From NCBI GenBank assembly GCA_013695905.1, contig JACCZQ010000117.1, positions 1-5,771 on the forward strand: a stretch of DNA of 5,771 nt. Reading direction: 5' to 3'. Under the pieces are notes generated by a model, which did not search any database, had not been told where the DNA came from, and saw only the letters and a list, made by a program, of their open reading frames with translations. This DNA is from Chthoniobacterales bacterium. Its GTDB lineage: Bacteria; Verrucomicrobiota; Verrucomicrobiia; Chthoniobacterales; UBA10450. The position numbers and the translations under genes are program-made. Below, piece by piece: positions 1-5,080 of this stretch (positions within the stretch are counted from its first letter, which is position 1; each line of letters begins with the position of its first letter).

Positions 1-61
1 AATTAACGCCGCCGGGGATGCGGCGTTTGGCGGCGGTGAAGAGGTCGGGGGAGCGGGACAT
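1..61 (-). CDS. hemL: Glutamate-1-semialdehyde 2,1-aminomutase, N-terminal 20 codons only
   Basis: Read on the minus strand from the ATG at 61-59, the frame is open to the window edge and gives MSRSPDLFTAAKRRIPGGVN. The pattern S-x-x-L-F-x-x-A-K-x-x-I-P-G-G-V-N is the characteristic N-terminus of HemL, where it continues as SPVRAF; that continuation lies outside the window. HemL is a cytoplasmic PLP enzyme that converts glutamate-1-semialdehyde to 5-aminolevulinate in the C5 route to heme and other tetrapyrroles. Only 20 of about 430 residues are visible, so the PLP lysine and the rest of the fold cannot be checked. No clear Shine-Dalgarno sequence precedes the ATG. The 5' flank carries the heptad repeat at 82-109, and the gene is divergent from the tRNA gene. 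Related aminotransferases can share parts of this N-terminus, but the IPGGVN block makes HemL the best call. Confidence 0.75.
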   Translation of the reverse strand, partial: MSRSPDLFTAAKRRIPGGVN

Positions 62-81
62 TTTCAGAAGGCGGAAACGTT

Positions 82-109
82 CAACGTCCAACCTGCAACG
101 TCCAACGCT
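82..109. repeat. Heptameric tandem repeat, four units of CAACNNN
   Basis: Four consecutive 7-bp units begin at 82, 89, 96 and 103, and each starts with CAAC. Units 1 and 3 are identical (CAACGTC); units 2 and 4 are CAACCTG and CAACGCT. A degenerate further unit (CAAATGA) follows at 110, and a related ACGTT lies just before. As a result the 11-mer CAACGTCCAAC occurs twice, at 82-92 and 96-106. The array lies between hemL and the tRNA-Cys gene, in the likely hemL leader or promoter region. Its role is unknown. The 7-bp period does not match a helical turn. I recall similar GTTGGACGTTGAACGTT strings as common between genes in Verrucomicrobia, but that is memory and not a search result. Confidence 0.6.
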
Positions 110-154
110 CAAATGAAGAACGCGTGCACGAGTGCTGCGCCACCTTGCCTTGCG

Positions 155-182
155 TTGACACTCTGCGTTGACGCGTTACGCT
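155..182 (+). promoter_or_regulatory. Possible sigma-70-type promoter for tRNA-Cys and the downstream genes
   Basis: A perfect -35 hexamer TTGACA (155-160) is followed after 16 bp by TACGCT (177-182), which matches three positions of the -10 consensus, including the first two and the last. Transcription would start near 189-190, seven or eight nt before the mature tRNA 5' end at 197, which is a sensible distance for a short RNase P leader. The -35 lies inside a direct repeat: TGCGTTGAC occurs at 151-159 and again at 164-172, with a 13-bp period. The -10 is weak and this lineage's preferred promoter is unknown, so the call rests mostly on position and the perfect -35. Confidence 0.4.
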
Positions 183-196
183 CCGGTTCGCGCAAC

Positions 197-268
197 GGCG
201 GGGTAGCCAAGTGGTAAGGTCGGGGTCTGCAAAACCTCTATTCGCGGGTTCGATTCCCGCCCCCGCCT
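197..268 (+). tRNA. tRNA-Cys (anticodon GCA)
   Basis: A full cloverleaf can be folded. The acceptor stem GGCGGGG (197-203) pairs with CCCCGCC (261-267). The D stem is 206-208 with 218-220. The anticodon stem is 222-226 with 234-238 and contains one G-U pair. The anticodon loop CTGCAAA (227-233) has GCA at 229-231. The variable loop is 239-243. The T stem GCGGG (244-248) pairs with CCCGC (256-260) around the loop TTCGATT. The anticodon reads cysteine codons UGC and UGU. The discriminator at 268 is T, the U73 identity base expected for bacterial tRNA-Cys. The 3' CCA is not encoded and must be added by nucleotidyltransferase. The weak three-pair D stem with an A-A opposition resembles known tRNA-Cys molecules. 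The next gene starts only 10 nt downstream. Confidence 0.97.
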
Positions 269-278
269 CTTCTTCAAG

Positions 279-971
279 ATGAAACGCATTCTCATCACGG
301 GCGCGAGCCGCGGCATCGGCCGCGCGATCGCCGAAACGCTTGCTGCGCCAGAGACGACGTTGCTGTTGCACGGGCGTGATGAAGCCGCGCTCGCGGAAGT
401 GAAAGCGGCGGTCGAGAGCTGTGGCGCGCATGCCGTGCTGCTGCGCGCCGATTTAACCAAACCAGAAGAAATCGCGCGCCTCACCGAAGCAGCTGGGGGC
501 GAACCGCTCCACGCGCTCATCAACAACGCCGGGATCGCTGTGGTGAAGCCGCTCGACGGCGTCTCGCTCGAGGAATGGCAGCGCACCCTCGCGATCAACG
601 TGACGGCGCCATTTCTCCTCACCCAGAAGCTCGCGCCCGCGATGCGCGCAGGAAGCAGCATCGTGAACATCCTCTCGGTGGCGGCGAAGACCGGCTTCCC
701 CGGCTGGGGCGCGTATTGCATGAGCAAATTCGCACTCGAAGGCTGGTCGCAATCAGCCCGAGAAGAGCTCCGCTCTCGCGGGATTCGCGTCATCAATATC
801 TATCCCGCCGCCACCAGTACCGAGATCTGGAACAGCGTGGCAGGTGAGTGGCCGCGCGAAAAAATGATGGCGGCAGAAGATGTGGCGGAGGCGGTGAGCT
901 ACGCGTTATCGCGTCCCGCGCAGATCCTGGTGGAGAACATCACGCTCGGCAGCGTGAGCGGCGCACTTTAG
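279..971 (+). CDS. Short-chain dehydrogenase/reductase (SDR), classical type
   Basis: The 230-residue product is a complete Rossmann-fold oxidoreductase of usual classical SDR length. Visible motifs are the cofactor loop TGASRGIG at residues 7-14, an acidic turn at Asp58, NNAG at 82-85, the helix-4 Asn107, and the catalytic triad Ser133, Tyr146 and Lys150 (YCMSK). Arg33 after the second beta strand favours NADP(H) over NAD(H). The usual PG after beta-6 is replaced by PA (176-177). The C-terminal half of the family is shortened: after the substrate loop (TEIWNSV) there is only a helix with DVAEAVSYAL and a final strand, which resembles YwfD- or FabG-like short reductases. The substrate cannot be told. 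The ATG gives a textbook N-terminus (MKRILITGAS) but has no clear Shine-Dalgarno and lies 10 nt after tRNA-Cys. The nitrilase-family gene follows 14 nt downstream, so the two are probably co-transcribed. Confidence 0.93.
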   Translation: MKRILITGASRGIGRAIAETLAAPETTLLLHGRDEAALAEVKAAVESCGAHAVLLRADLTKPEEIARLTEAAGGEPLHALINNAGIAVVKPLDGVSLEEWQRTLAINVTAPFLLTQKLAPAMRAGSSIVNILSVAAKTGFPGWGAYCMSKFALEGWSQSAREELRSRGIRVINIYPAATSTEIWNSVAGEWPREKMMAAEDVAEAVSYALSRPAQILVENITLGSVSGAL

Positions 972-974
972 GGA
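970..974 (+). promoter_or_regulatory. Candidate ribosome binding site supporting the GTG start at 986
   Basis: AGGGA overlaps the TAG stop of the upstream reductase gene (969-971) and lies 11 nt before the GTG at 986. This is the best purine-rich site near the start of the nitrilase-family gene. It favours GTG 986 over the in-frame TTG at 998, which has only GTGAG (986-990) at usable distance. Spacing is slightly long, so the choice is tentative. Confidence 0.35.
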
Positions 975-985
975 ATCGGCAACTT

Positions 986-1786
986 GTGAGCGGCAGGTTG
1001 AAGATCGCGGTCGCGCAAATCTCCTGCGCGGTGGGCGACGTAGCAGACAACGTGCGGAAGCTGCGCGATTTCGCGGCGCGCGCGAAACAGGCAGGCGCGG
1101 AGCTGATCGTGTTTCCGGAGATGGCGGATACCGGGTACTCCATGCCTGCGATTCAAGAGCACGCCACCACCTGGTCGGAAGGTGCTGTGCCGGCTCTGCG
1201 CGAGATCGCGAAGGAGTTTTCGATTGCGATCATCAGCGGCGTCTCGGAGCGCGACGACTCGTGCATCTACAACGCGCAAGTCGTGATCGACAGAGCAGGG
1301 GAGGTGATTGCGAAGTATCGCAAGACTCACCTGTTCACACCGGCGCCAACCGAGGAGCACAAATGCTTTACCTGTGGCGGCGAACTGGCGGCGTTCCAGC
1401 TGCGGGACCTGCGGCTCGGACTGAGTATCTGCTATGACCTTCGCTTCCCGGAATTGTATCGCGCTCTCGCTGCGGATGGTGGTGTAAATGTTTTCGTCGT
1501 CTCCTCGGCGTGGCCGTTCCCGCGGGTGGAGCACCTCCGCACGCTCGCGACGGCACGCGCGATCGAAAACCAGAGCTACTGCATTCTCGCGAACCGCGTG
1601 GGCACGGATGACGGCACCACCTTCTGCGGCACCTCGGCGATCATCGATCCGTACGGCGTTGTCACCGCTGCTGCATCAGCCGACCGCGAGGAGGTGGTCT
1701 ACGGTGAAGTGTCGCTGGAGGTGGTGCGCATGGTGCGCGAGCGGATGCCGGTCTTCAGTCACCGGCGGCCGGAGCTGTATCGCTGA
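986..1786 (+). CDS. Carbon-nitrogen hydrolase, nitrilase superfamily (omega-amidase/Nit2-like)
   Basis: From the GTG at 986 the product is 266 residues, the normal length for a single-domain amidase of this superfamily. The catalytic triad is visible: Glu45 in IVFPEMADTGY, Lys113 in YRKTHLF, and the nucleophile Cys149 in LSICYDLRFPELYR. The family C-terminal signature RERMPVFSHRRPELYR ends the protein. Such enzymes hydrolyse small amides or N-carbamoyl compounds in the cytoplasm. The CYDLRFPELYR block is typical of the Nit2/YafV omega-amidase and related branches, but the true substrate cannot be read from sequence. The frame is open back to an ATG at 848 inside the reductase gene. That longer start would add 46 residues with no family similarity and overlap the neighbour, so I reject it. 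TTG 998 (262 residues, giving MKIAVAQI) is the main alternative start. It lies 14 nt after the reductase gene, which suggests an operon. Confidence 0.93.
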   Translation: MSGRLKIAVAQISCAVGDVADNVRKLRDFAARAKQAGAELIVFPEMADTGYSMPAIQEHATTWSEGAVPALREIAKEFSIAIISGVSERDDSCIYNAQVVIDRAGEVIAKYRKTHLFTPAPTEEHKCFTCGGELAAFQLRDLRLGLSICYDLRFPELYRALAADGGVNVFVVSSAWPFPRVEHLRTLATARAIENQSYCILANRVGTDDGTTFCGTSAIIDPYGVVTAAASADREEVVYGEVSLEVVRMVRERMPVFSHRRPELYR

Positions 1787-1821
1787 AGTGATATTCTCAC
1801 ACGCGCGAGTGCTCTGTCCGT

Positions 1822-1872
1822 GGAGCGCACGCTTGCAGCGTGCTGGTGCTCGCATTCTGCGAGCACGAACTT
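1822..1872 (+). repeat. REP-like two-hairpin element, copy A
   Basis: This 51-nt unit begins with GGAG (1822-1825). Hairpin 1 follows: GCACGC (1827-1832), loop TTGCA, then GCGTGC (1838-1843). Hairpin 2 is GTGCTCGCA (1846-1854), loop TTC, then TGCGAGCAC (1858-1866), a perfect nine-pair stem. The unit ends with GAACTT (1867-1872). An inverted second copy lies at 1928-1978 with 44 of 51 identical positions. GGAG or GTAG at the foot of a hairpin is the known mark of REP elements mobilised by RAYT (Y1/HUH) transposases. Here the element starts 35 nt after the nitrilase-family stop codon and is met in forward orientation by that transcript, so it could also shape the mRNA 3' end. Confidence 0.75.
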
Positions 1873-1927
1873 CCCTAAACGGTCAATGCAGCGGAGGCGT
1901 TCGCGTACTCCAAGCGCACAGCCACGA

Positions 1928-1978
1928 AAGTTCGCGACGGCAGAATGCCATCGCCAGCACGCTGCAAGCGTGCGCTCC
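1928..1978 (-). repeat. REP-like two-hairpin element, copy B (inverted)
   Basis: Read on the minus strand from 1978, this copy has the same GGAG foot, an identical hairpin 1 (plus-strand positions 1957-1973) and the same GAACTT tail (1933-1928). The first 25 nt match copy A perfectly. Hairpin 2 (plus-strand 1934-1954) differs at seven positions, yet its stem GCGATGGCA/TGCCGTCGC around the same TTC loop still forms nine pairs, one of them G-U. The copies are separated by 55 nt and face each other, like the inverted REP pairs called BIMEs. The minus-strand phhA transcript meets this copy in forward orientation 25 nt after its stop codon. Confidence 0.75.
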
Positions 1979-2003
1979 CCGGAATTGCGGCTCATCGCGC
2001 GCG

Positions 2004-3791
2004 TTAAGACGTGGCGATCTGCAGGCCGGTCTTGTGATAAGTGACGAGGCGGAATCCCCACTCGATCAGCGTCGCCTTGTCTTTATCGACAAGCTTCTTC
2101 TGGTTCAGGAACGTCACGATCTTCTGCTTCAGCTCGTTTTGCGCGCCGGCGTCGTCGAGAATCTCGAAGATCGCCATCGAGAGCAGCCAATCGTCGGGAT
2201 GCTCCGCCTGCTGCGTCTCCCAGATTTCGCCGAGCCGCTCATAGCCGACCTTCCGCTCCCGGATGTCGCGCACCTGCTGGTAGAGGTTCTCCAGCTTCCG
2301 GCGCTTGGCGTCGGACGGCACCTTGATGGTGCGGTCCTTCGGCACCAGCGCCACGTCGTCGAACGCGTCCTTATGCGCGGCGCCGTTAAAGACAGAGTTG
2401 ATCCGTTCGCCCACGGCCATGTCGAACGTGCCCCACGCCGGATCGAACAGCACGCGGTCACCGAGCTTCGCGCTGCAGTTTGAGAAGCTGAGCAACAGCA
2501 GCCGGCCATCGCGGCGCAGGATCTTCTCGACGCGACCGGTCACGACAACGCCGCTTTCGAAATTGATCGTGGCGCGGCTGCCCTGCGCGATGCCGATGCT
2601 GTGCAGCTGATCGTCCGACAAACTCTCCGGCGCGGCGCTGGTGTTGCGCCAGCGGCCGATCGGTGAGCCGAAGCCTTCCGCATGATAATCGCGGCCGTGG
2701 CCCTCCAGCTGTCCGTCGGTAAACGCGAGCGCGCTCGAGCCGGTGGTGCGCAGATAAATCGGCTCGTTGTTCGCTCCGGTGAGCACCTCGGTGAAGGTGC
2801 CGCTGACTTGCAGACCGGACGAGTACTGGCATGTCGCTGTCTTCGTCGAATCGATCGCTTTGTTGATTCCTTCGAGCCCGCCGACGGTGAACGCCATCCG
2901 GCTGGCGAACTCCTCCAGCACATCGGTGAGGTGCAGGAAATCGCGGCAAACAAAGAGCTGCGGCTGCTTGGTGGTGATGTCGAACGCGGTCTGCGCCGCC
3001 TCGACCGAATACGCGAGCTTCTTCACGTGCGGCTCGAGGCAGGAGACCGACTCGCCAATCGAGGAGAGCAAGCCCGCGCCATAGATCTTCGGCTGCTCCA
3101 GCGTTCCGATGAGGCCGTATTCCACCGTCCACCAATGCAACCGCGAGAGCAGCGCCATCTCGGAAGGCTCACCGAGGTTCTGCTGTCGCTCCTCCACTTC
3201 GCGCGTGGCGGCGGCGACCTCCTCCGGGTCCGAGTTCGGCAGCTCCTTTAGGATCGAAAGGCGGCGGATCGCCTCATACAACTCGAAGTCTTTCCGCGAC
3301 TGCATCGCCCTGGCACCGACTTCGCCGAACCGCTGCAGATAGTTCGAGTATTCCTGATCGACAATGATCGGCGCATGCCCCGCCGCCTCATGCACGATAT
3401 CGGGGGCGGGCGTGTATTCGATGTGGTGGATCTGGCGCATGTCGCACGCGATCACCAGCACCTTGTAGGCTTGGAATTCCATGAACGCGGCCGGCGGGAT
3501 GAACCCGTCCACAGCCACTGCGCCCCAGCCGATCTTGCCGAGGATGTCGTTCATCTCCTGGATGCGTGGAATTCGCTCGCACGAGATGCCGGTCTCCAGC
3601 AGCCCCTGGAAGTAAACTTTGTGCGCGTACTCTTTCAGGAAGAAAATGTTCTGCCGCATGATAAATCGCCAGACGGCGTGATCGACCGGCGTGTATTCGT
3701 CGTAGCGCTGATCGACGGCGAACTGCAGCAGATGTTTCGGGAGCGCGGCGACGGCCGCATTGTTGGTGGGAATGCCGTTGTTCGAGTTCAT
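2004..3791 (-). CDS. phhA: Aromatic amino acid hydroxylase (phenylalanine 4-monooxygenase), long form with C-terminal extension
   Basis: The 595-residue product contains the catalytic domain of iron- and pterin-dependent aromatic amino acid hydroxylases, which convert phenylalanine to tyrosine with oxygen and a tetrahydropterin. Iron ligands are His134 and His139 (TPAPDIVHEAAGH) and Glu224 (WWTVEYGL). GAGLLSSIGES at 238-248 matches the substrate and pterin loop of the animal enzymes. No N-terminal ACT domain is present; the catalytic region begins within about 20 residues. The segment between the second His and the Glu ligand is about 45 residues longer than in human PAH. Residues from about 320 to 595 form an extra region of unknown function: beta-rich to about 470, then helical and charged. 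Typical proteobacterial PhhA is about 260-300 residues. The ATG at 3791 is chosen because the open frame further upstream lacks similarity and lies antisense to the divergent gene. No clear Shine-Dalgarno precedes it. Tyrosine or tryptophan hydroxylase activity is less likely. Confidence 0.93.
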   Translation of the reverse strand: MNSNNGIPTNNAAVAALPKHLLQFAVDQRYDEYTPVDHAVWRFIMRQNIFFLKEYAHKVYFQGLLETGISCERIPRIQEMNDILGKIGWGAVAVDGFIPPAAFMEFQAYKVLVIACDMRQIHHIEYTPAPDIVHEAAGHAPIIVDQEYSNYLQRFGEVGARAMQSRKDFELYEAIRRLSILKELPNSDPEEVAAATREVEERQQNLGEPSEMALLSRLHWWTVEYGLIGTLEQPKIYGAGLLSSIGESVSCLEPHVKKLAYSVEAAQTAFDITTKQPQLFVCRDFLHLTDVLEEFASRMAFTVGGLEGINKAIDSTKTATCQYSSGLQVSGTFTEVLTGANNEPIYLRTTGSSALAFTDGQLEGHGRDYHAEGFGSPIGRWRNTSAAPESLSDDQLHSIGIAQGSRATINFESGVVVTGRVEKILRRDGRLLLLSFSNCSAKLGDRVLFDPAWGTFDMAVGERINSVFNGAAHKDAFDDVALVPKDRTIKVPSDAKRRKLENLYQQVRDIRERKVGYERLGEIWETQQAEHPDDWLLSMAIFEILDDAGAQNELKQKIVTFLNQKKLVDKDKATLIEWGFRLVTYHKTGLQIATS

Positions 3792-3835
3792 AGGGCGAGG
3801 TGGAGGAGCGACGCTGAGCGCGTGAAGTTTAACGT

Positions 3836-4732
3836 ATGATCGAAGCTGCGGCGAGCAAGAGTTGTGGCGGCGAAGTCGTCGCGCGGCCGCGCACGGCGGG
3901 TGTGCTGACGTGGCTGAATCTCGTCTGCCTGGATGCGCCGCTCGTGGCGGTGAGCTGGTGCTGGTTGTTTGCGCAAAGCTTTTCTGTGCCGGTGACGGCG
4001 GGTGCTGGAGCCGCGTTGTTTCTGACCGCGTGGCTGATTTATCTCGCCGATCGTCTGAGCGACAGCCTCTCGCTCGACAGAGACGGTGAGACTTCACTGC
4101 GGCAGCGTTTTTGCCTGCAACACCGCCGCGCCTGGATCGCGGCGGGTCTCCTGCTGGCGATCCTCGATCTGGTGGTGATCGCCACCCTCGACTCCCGCGC
4201 GTTCTTCGCCGGTGCTGCGGTGGGTGCGGTGGCGGGGACGTACCTCCTCATCAACCACACGGCGCAGCTGGTGTGGCGGGCCGTTCCGCTGAAGGAGGTG
4301 ACGATCGGTTTCGTCTTCGCGGCTGGAACGATGGTCCCGCTAACGAATCGCCTAACGAGCGGTCTGCTCATCGCGTGGCTGCTGTTTGGCTGTCTCTGTT
4401 CTTTAAACTGCATCTTCATTGCCGTCTGGGAGCGTGAGCTTGACATGGCGCAGCGGCGGGTCTCGGTGGCGACAGCGTTCCCGGCTCTCTCGCGCTCGCT
4501 GTGGCCGATGCTGATCGTGCTCGGTGGAGCGAGTTTGGCGGCAGCGTTCATCACCACACGAGGAGCGACGGTGGACGGCGGCGTCGCCCTGAGCGCAGTG
4601 CTGCTCGGTGCTGTTCACAAGATGGGACATCAGGTGCAACCTGACGTCCGCACCGCGCTGGCTGATCTTGCGCTGCTGGCGCCTGCGGTTCTGCTGCTCC
4701 TGGTCGGGACGGAGCTCTTCGCCTTCGGGTGA
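3836..4732 (+). CDS. Multi-pass membrane protein, distant UbiA prenyltransferase-like
   Basis: The 298-residue product is mostly hydrophobic, with eight to nine predicted membrane helices by eye: about 22-46, 54-72, 99-118, 122-141, 154-170, 174-197, 221-240, 247-263 and 274-296. UbiA-family prenyltransferases also have nine helices. An acidic cluster directly after helix 2 (YLADRLSDSLSLD, with Asp72, Asp76 and Asp81) sits where UbiA proteins have their first NDxxDxxxD motif. VPLKEVTIGFVFAAG (150-164) matches the Lys-then-Gly block before helix 5, and ERELD (199-203) sits where the second Asp-rich motif lies. UbiA enzymes join isoprenoid chains to aromatic or other acceptors in quinone, heme O or lipid synthesis. 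The motifs are degenerate, so the enzyme activity and substrate are open. The gene is divergent from phhA with 44 nt between start codons and has no evident Shine-Dalgarno. It is 36 nt upstream of the small envelope protein gene. Confidence 0.8.
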   Translation: MIEAAASKSCGGEVVARPRTAGVLTWLNLVCLDAPLVAVSWCWLFAQSFSVPVTAGAGAALFLTAWLIYLADRLSDSLSLDRDGETSLRQRFCLQHRRAWIAAGLLLAILDLVVIATLDSRAFFAGAAVGAVAGTYLLINHTAQLVWRAVPLKEVTIGFVFAAGTMVPLTNRLTSGLLIAWLLFGCLCSLNCIFIAVWERELDMAQRRVSVATAFPALSRSLWPMLIVLGGASLAAAFITTRGATVDGGVALSAVLLGAVHKMGHQVQPDVRTALADLALLAPAVLLLLVGTELFAFG

Positions 4733-4768
4733 TAGGCGCGCGGACAGCCTCAGTTCCGATCTCACTGC

Positions 4769-4996
4769 ATGAAGAAGATATTGGTAGTTAGTGTTTTGGC
4801 AGGAGCGGCGCTGTGGCTTACCCCGGGTTGCGCTACGAGAACGGGAACAGGCGCGGCCGTCGGCGCGGGAACGGGTGCGCTCGTCGCGGGCCCTCCGGGC
4901 GCGGTAGTGGGAGGCGCGGCTGGGGCGATAGTCGGTGCTAGCCAGGAACCGAGGACTACGCGACGCACCACTCGCAGCCGGACCATTCGTCGGTAA
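4769..4996 (+). CDS. Small glycine-zipper envelope protein with signal peptide, possible lipoprotein
   Basis: The 75-residue product begins with MKK and a hydrophobic stretch (residues 4-17), followed by TPGC with Cys21. This resembles a lipoprotein signal peptide, although the -3 residue is Thr and not the preferred Leu, which is at -4. Residues about 25-57 form a glycine zipper with regular small residues (GAAVGAGTGALVAG, then GAVVGGAAGAIVGA), a pattern seen in membrane-inserting or oligomerising envelope proteins such as the glycine-zipper 2TM group. The C-terminus is strongly basic with repeated Thr and Arg (TTRRTTRSRTIRR), which could bind nucleic acid, lipopolysaccharide or acidic cell-wall material. 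No function can be assigned. The start has no clear Shine-Dalgarno, but the signal-peptide pattern supports this ATG. It is 36 nt after the UbiA-like gene and may be co-transcribed with it. Confidence 0.72.
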   Translation: MKKILVVSVLAGAALWLTPGCATRTGTGAAVGAGTGALVAGPPGAVVGGAAGAIVGASQEPRTTRRTTRSRTIRR

Positions 4997-5033
4997 AAGC
5001 TCGTAGGAGCGGCGGTGCAACAATTCTAACGGT

Positions 5034-5066
5034 GCGCGGCTGCGGGAATGTTTCTTGCGGCCGCGC
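5034..5066. terminator. GC-rich stem-loop between convergent genes, possible bidirectional terminator
   Basis: GCGCGGCTGC (5034-5043) pairs with GCGGCCGCGC (5057-5066), giving ten pairs with one G-U around a 13-nt loop. It lies in the 84-nt gap between the stop codons of the glycine-zipper gene (4996) and the minus-strand gene ending at 5081, where a shared terminator is expected. No run of T follows on either strand, so intrinsic termination is uncertain. Confidence 0.3.
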
Positions 5067-5080
5067 TGGCCCGCCGAGCA

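Noticed and set aside
82..172. CRISPR array or origin-type iteron array made of the short repeats near the left end.
   Set aside because: Units are only 7 or 9 bp, with no spacers of regular length. There is no replication initiator, cas gene or AT-rich unwinding region nearby.
176..796. A minus-strand frame of 206 codons covering the tRNA and most of the reductase gene.
   Set aside because: It runs through a functional tRNA and is antisense to a protein with a full set of SDR motifs.
848..985. Extension of the nitrilase-family protein back to the ATG at 848.
   Set aside because: The added residues are Arg/Gly-rich, unlike the family, and overlap the reductase gene for more than 120 nt. Family N-termini begin right at the KIAVAQ strand.
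1822..1978. Terminal inverted repeats of an insertion sequence or MITE.
   Set aside because: There is no transposase, no target-site duplication at the outer ends, and the internal spacer is only 55 nt. The GGAG foot and two-hairpin design fit REP-type elements better, although a MITE-like origin cannot be fully excluded.
1488..2483. A 331-codon plus-strand open frame spanning the end of the nitrilase-family gene, the repeat region and the antisense of phhA.
   Set aside because: It runs out of frame through a well-supported hydrolase and antisense to a well-supported hydroxylase. Its product is Arg/Ser-rich without domains, as expected of a GC-rich shadow frame.
3792..4097. Extension of PhhA by 102 residues upstream of the ATG at 3791.
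   Set aside because: The frame is open by chance because of GC content. The extra residues are low-complexity Ser/Arg/Pro, lie antisense to the membrane-protein gene, and do not resemble an ACT domain.
4403..5023. A minus-strand frame of 206 codons opposite the membrane protein and the glycine-zipper gene.
   Set aside because: Its composition is dominated by Arg and Ser with no hydrophobic core pattern, and it overlaps two better candidates on the other strand.
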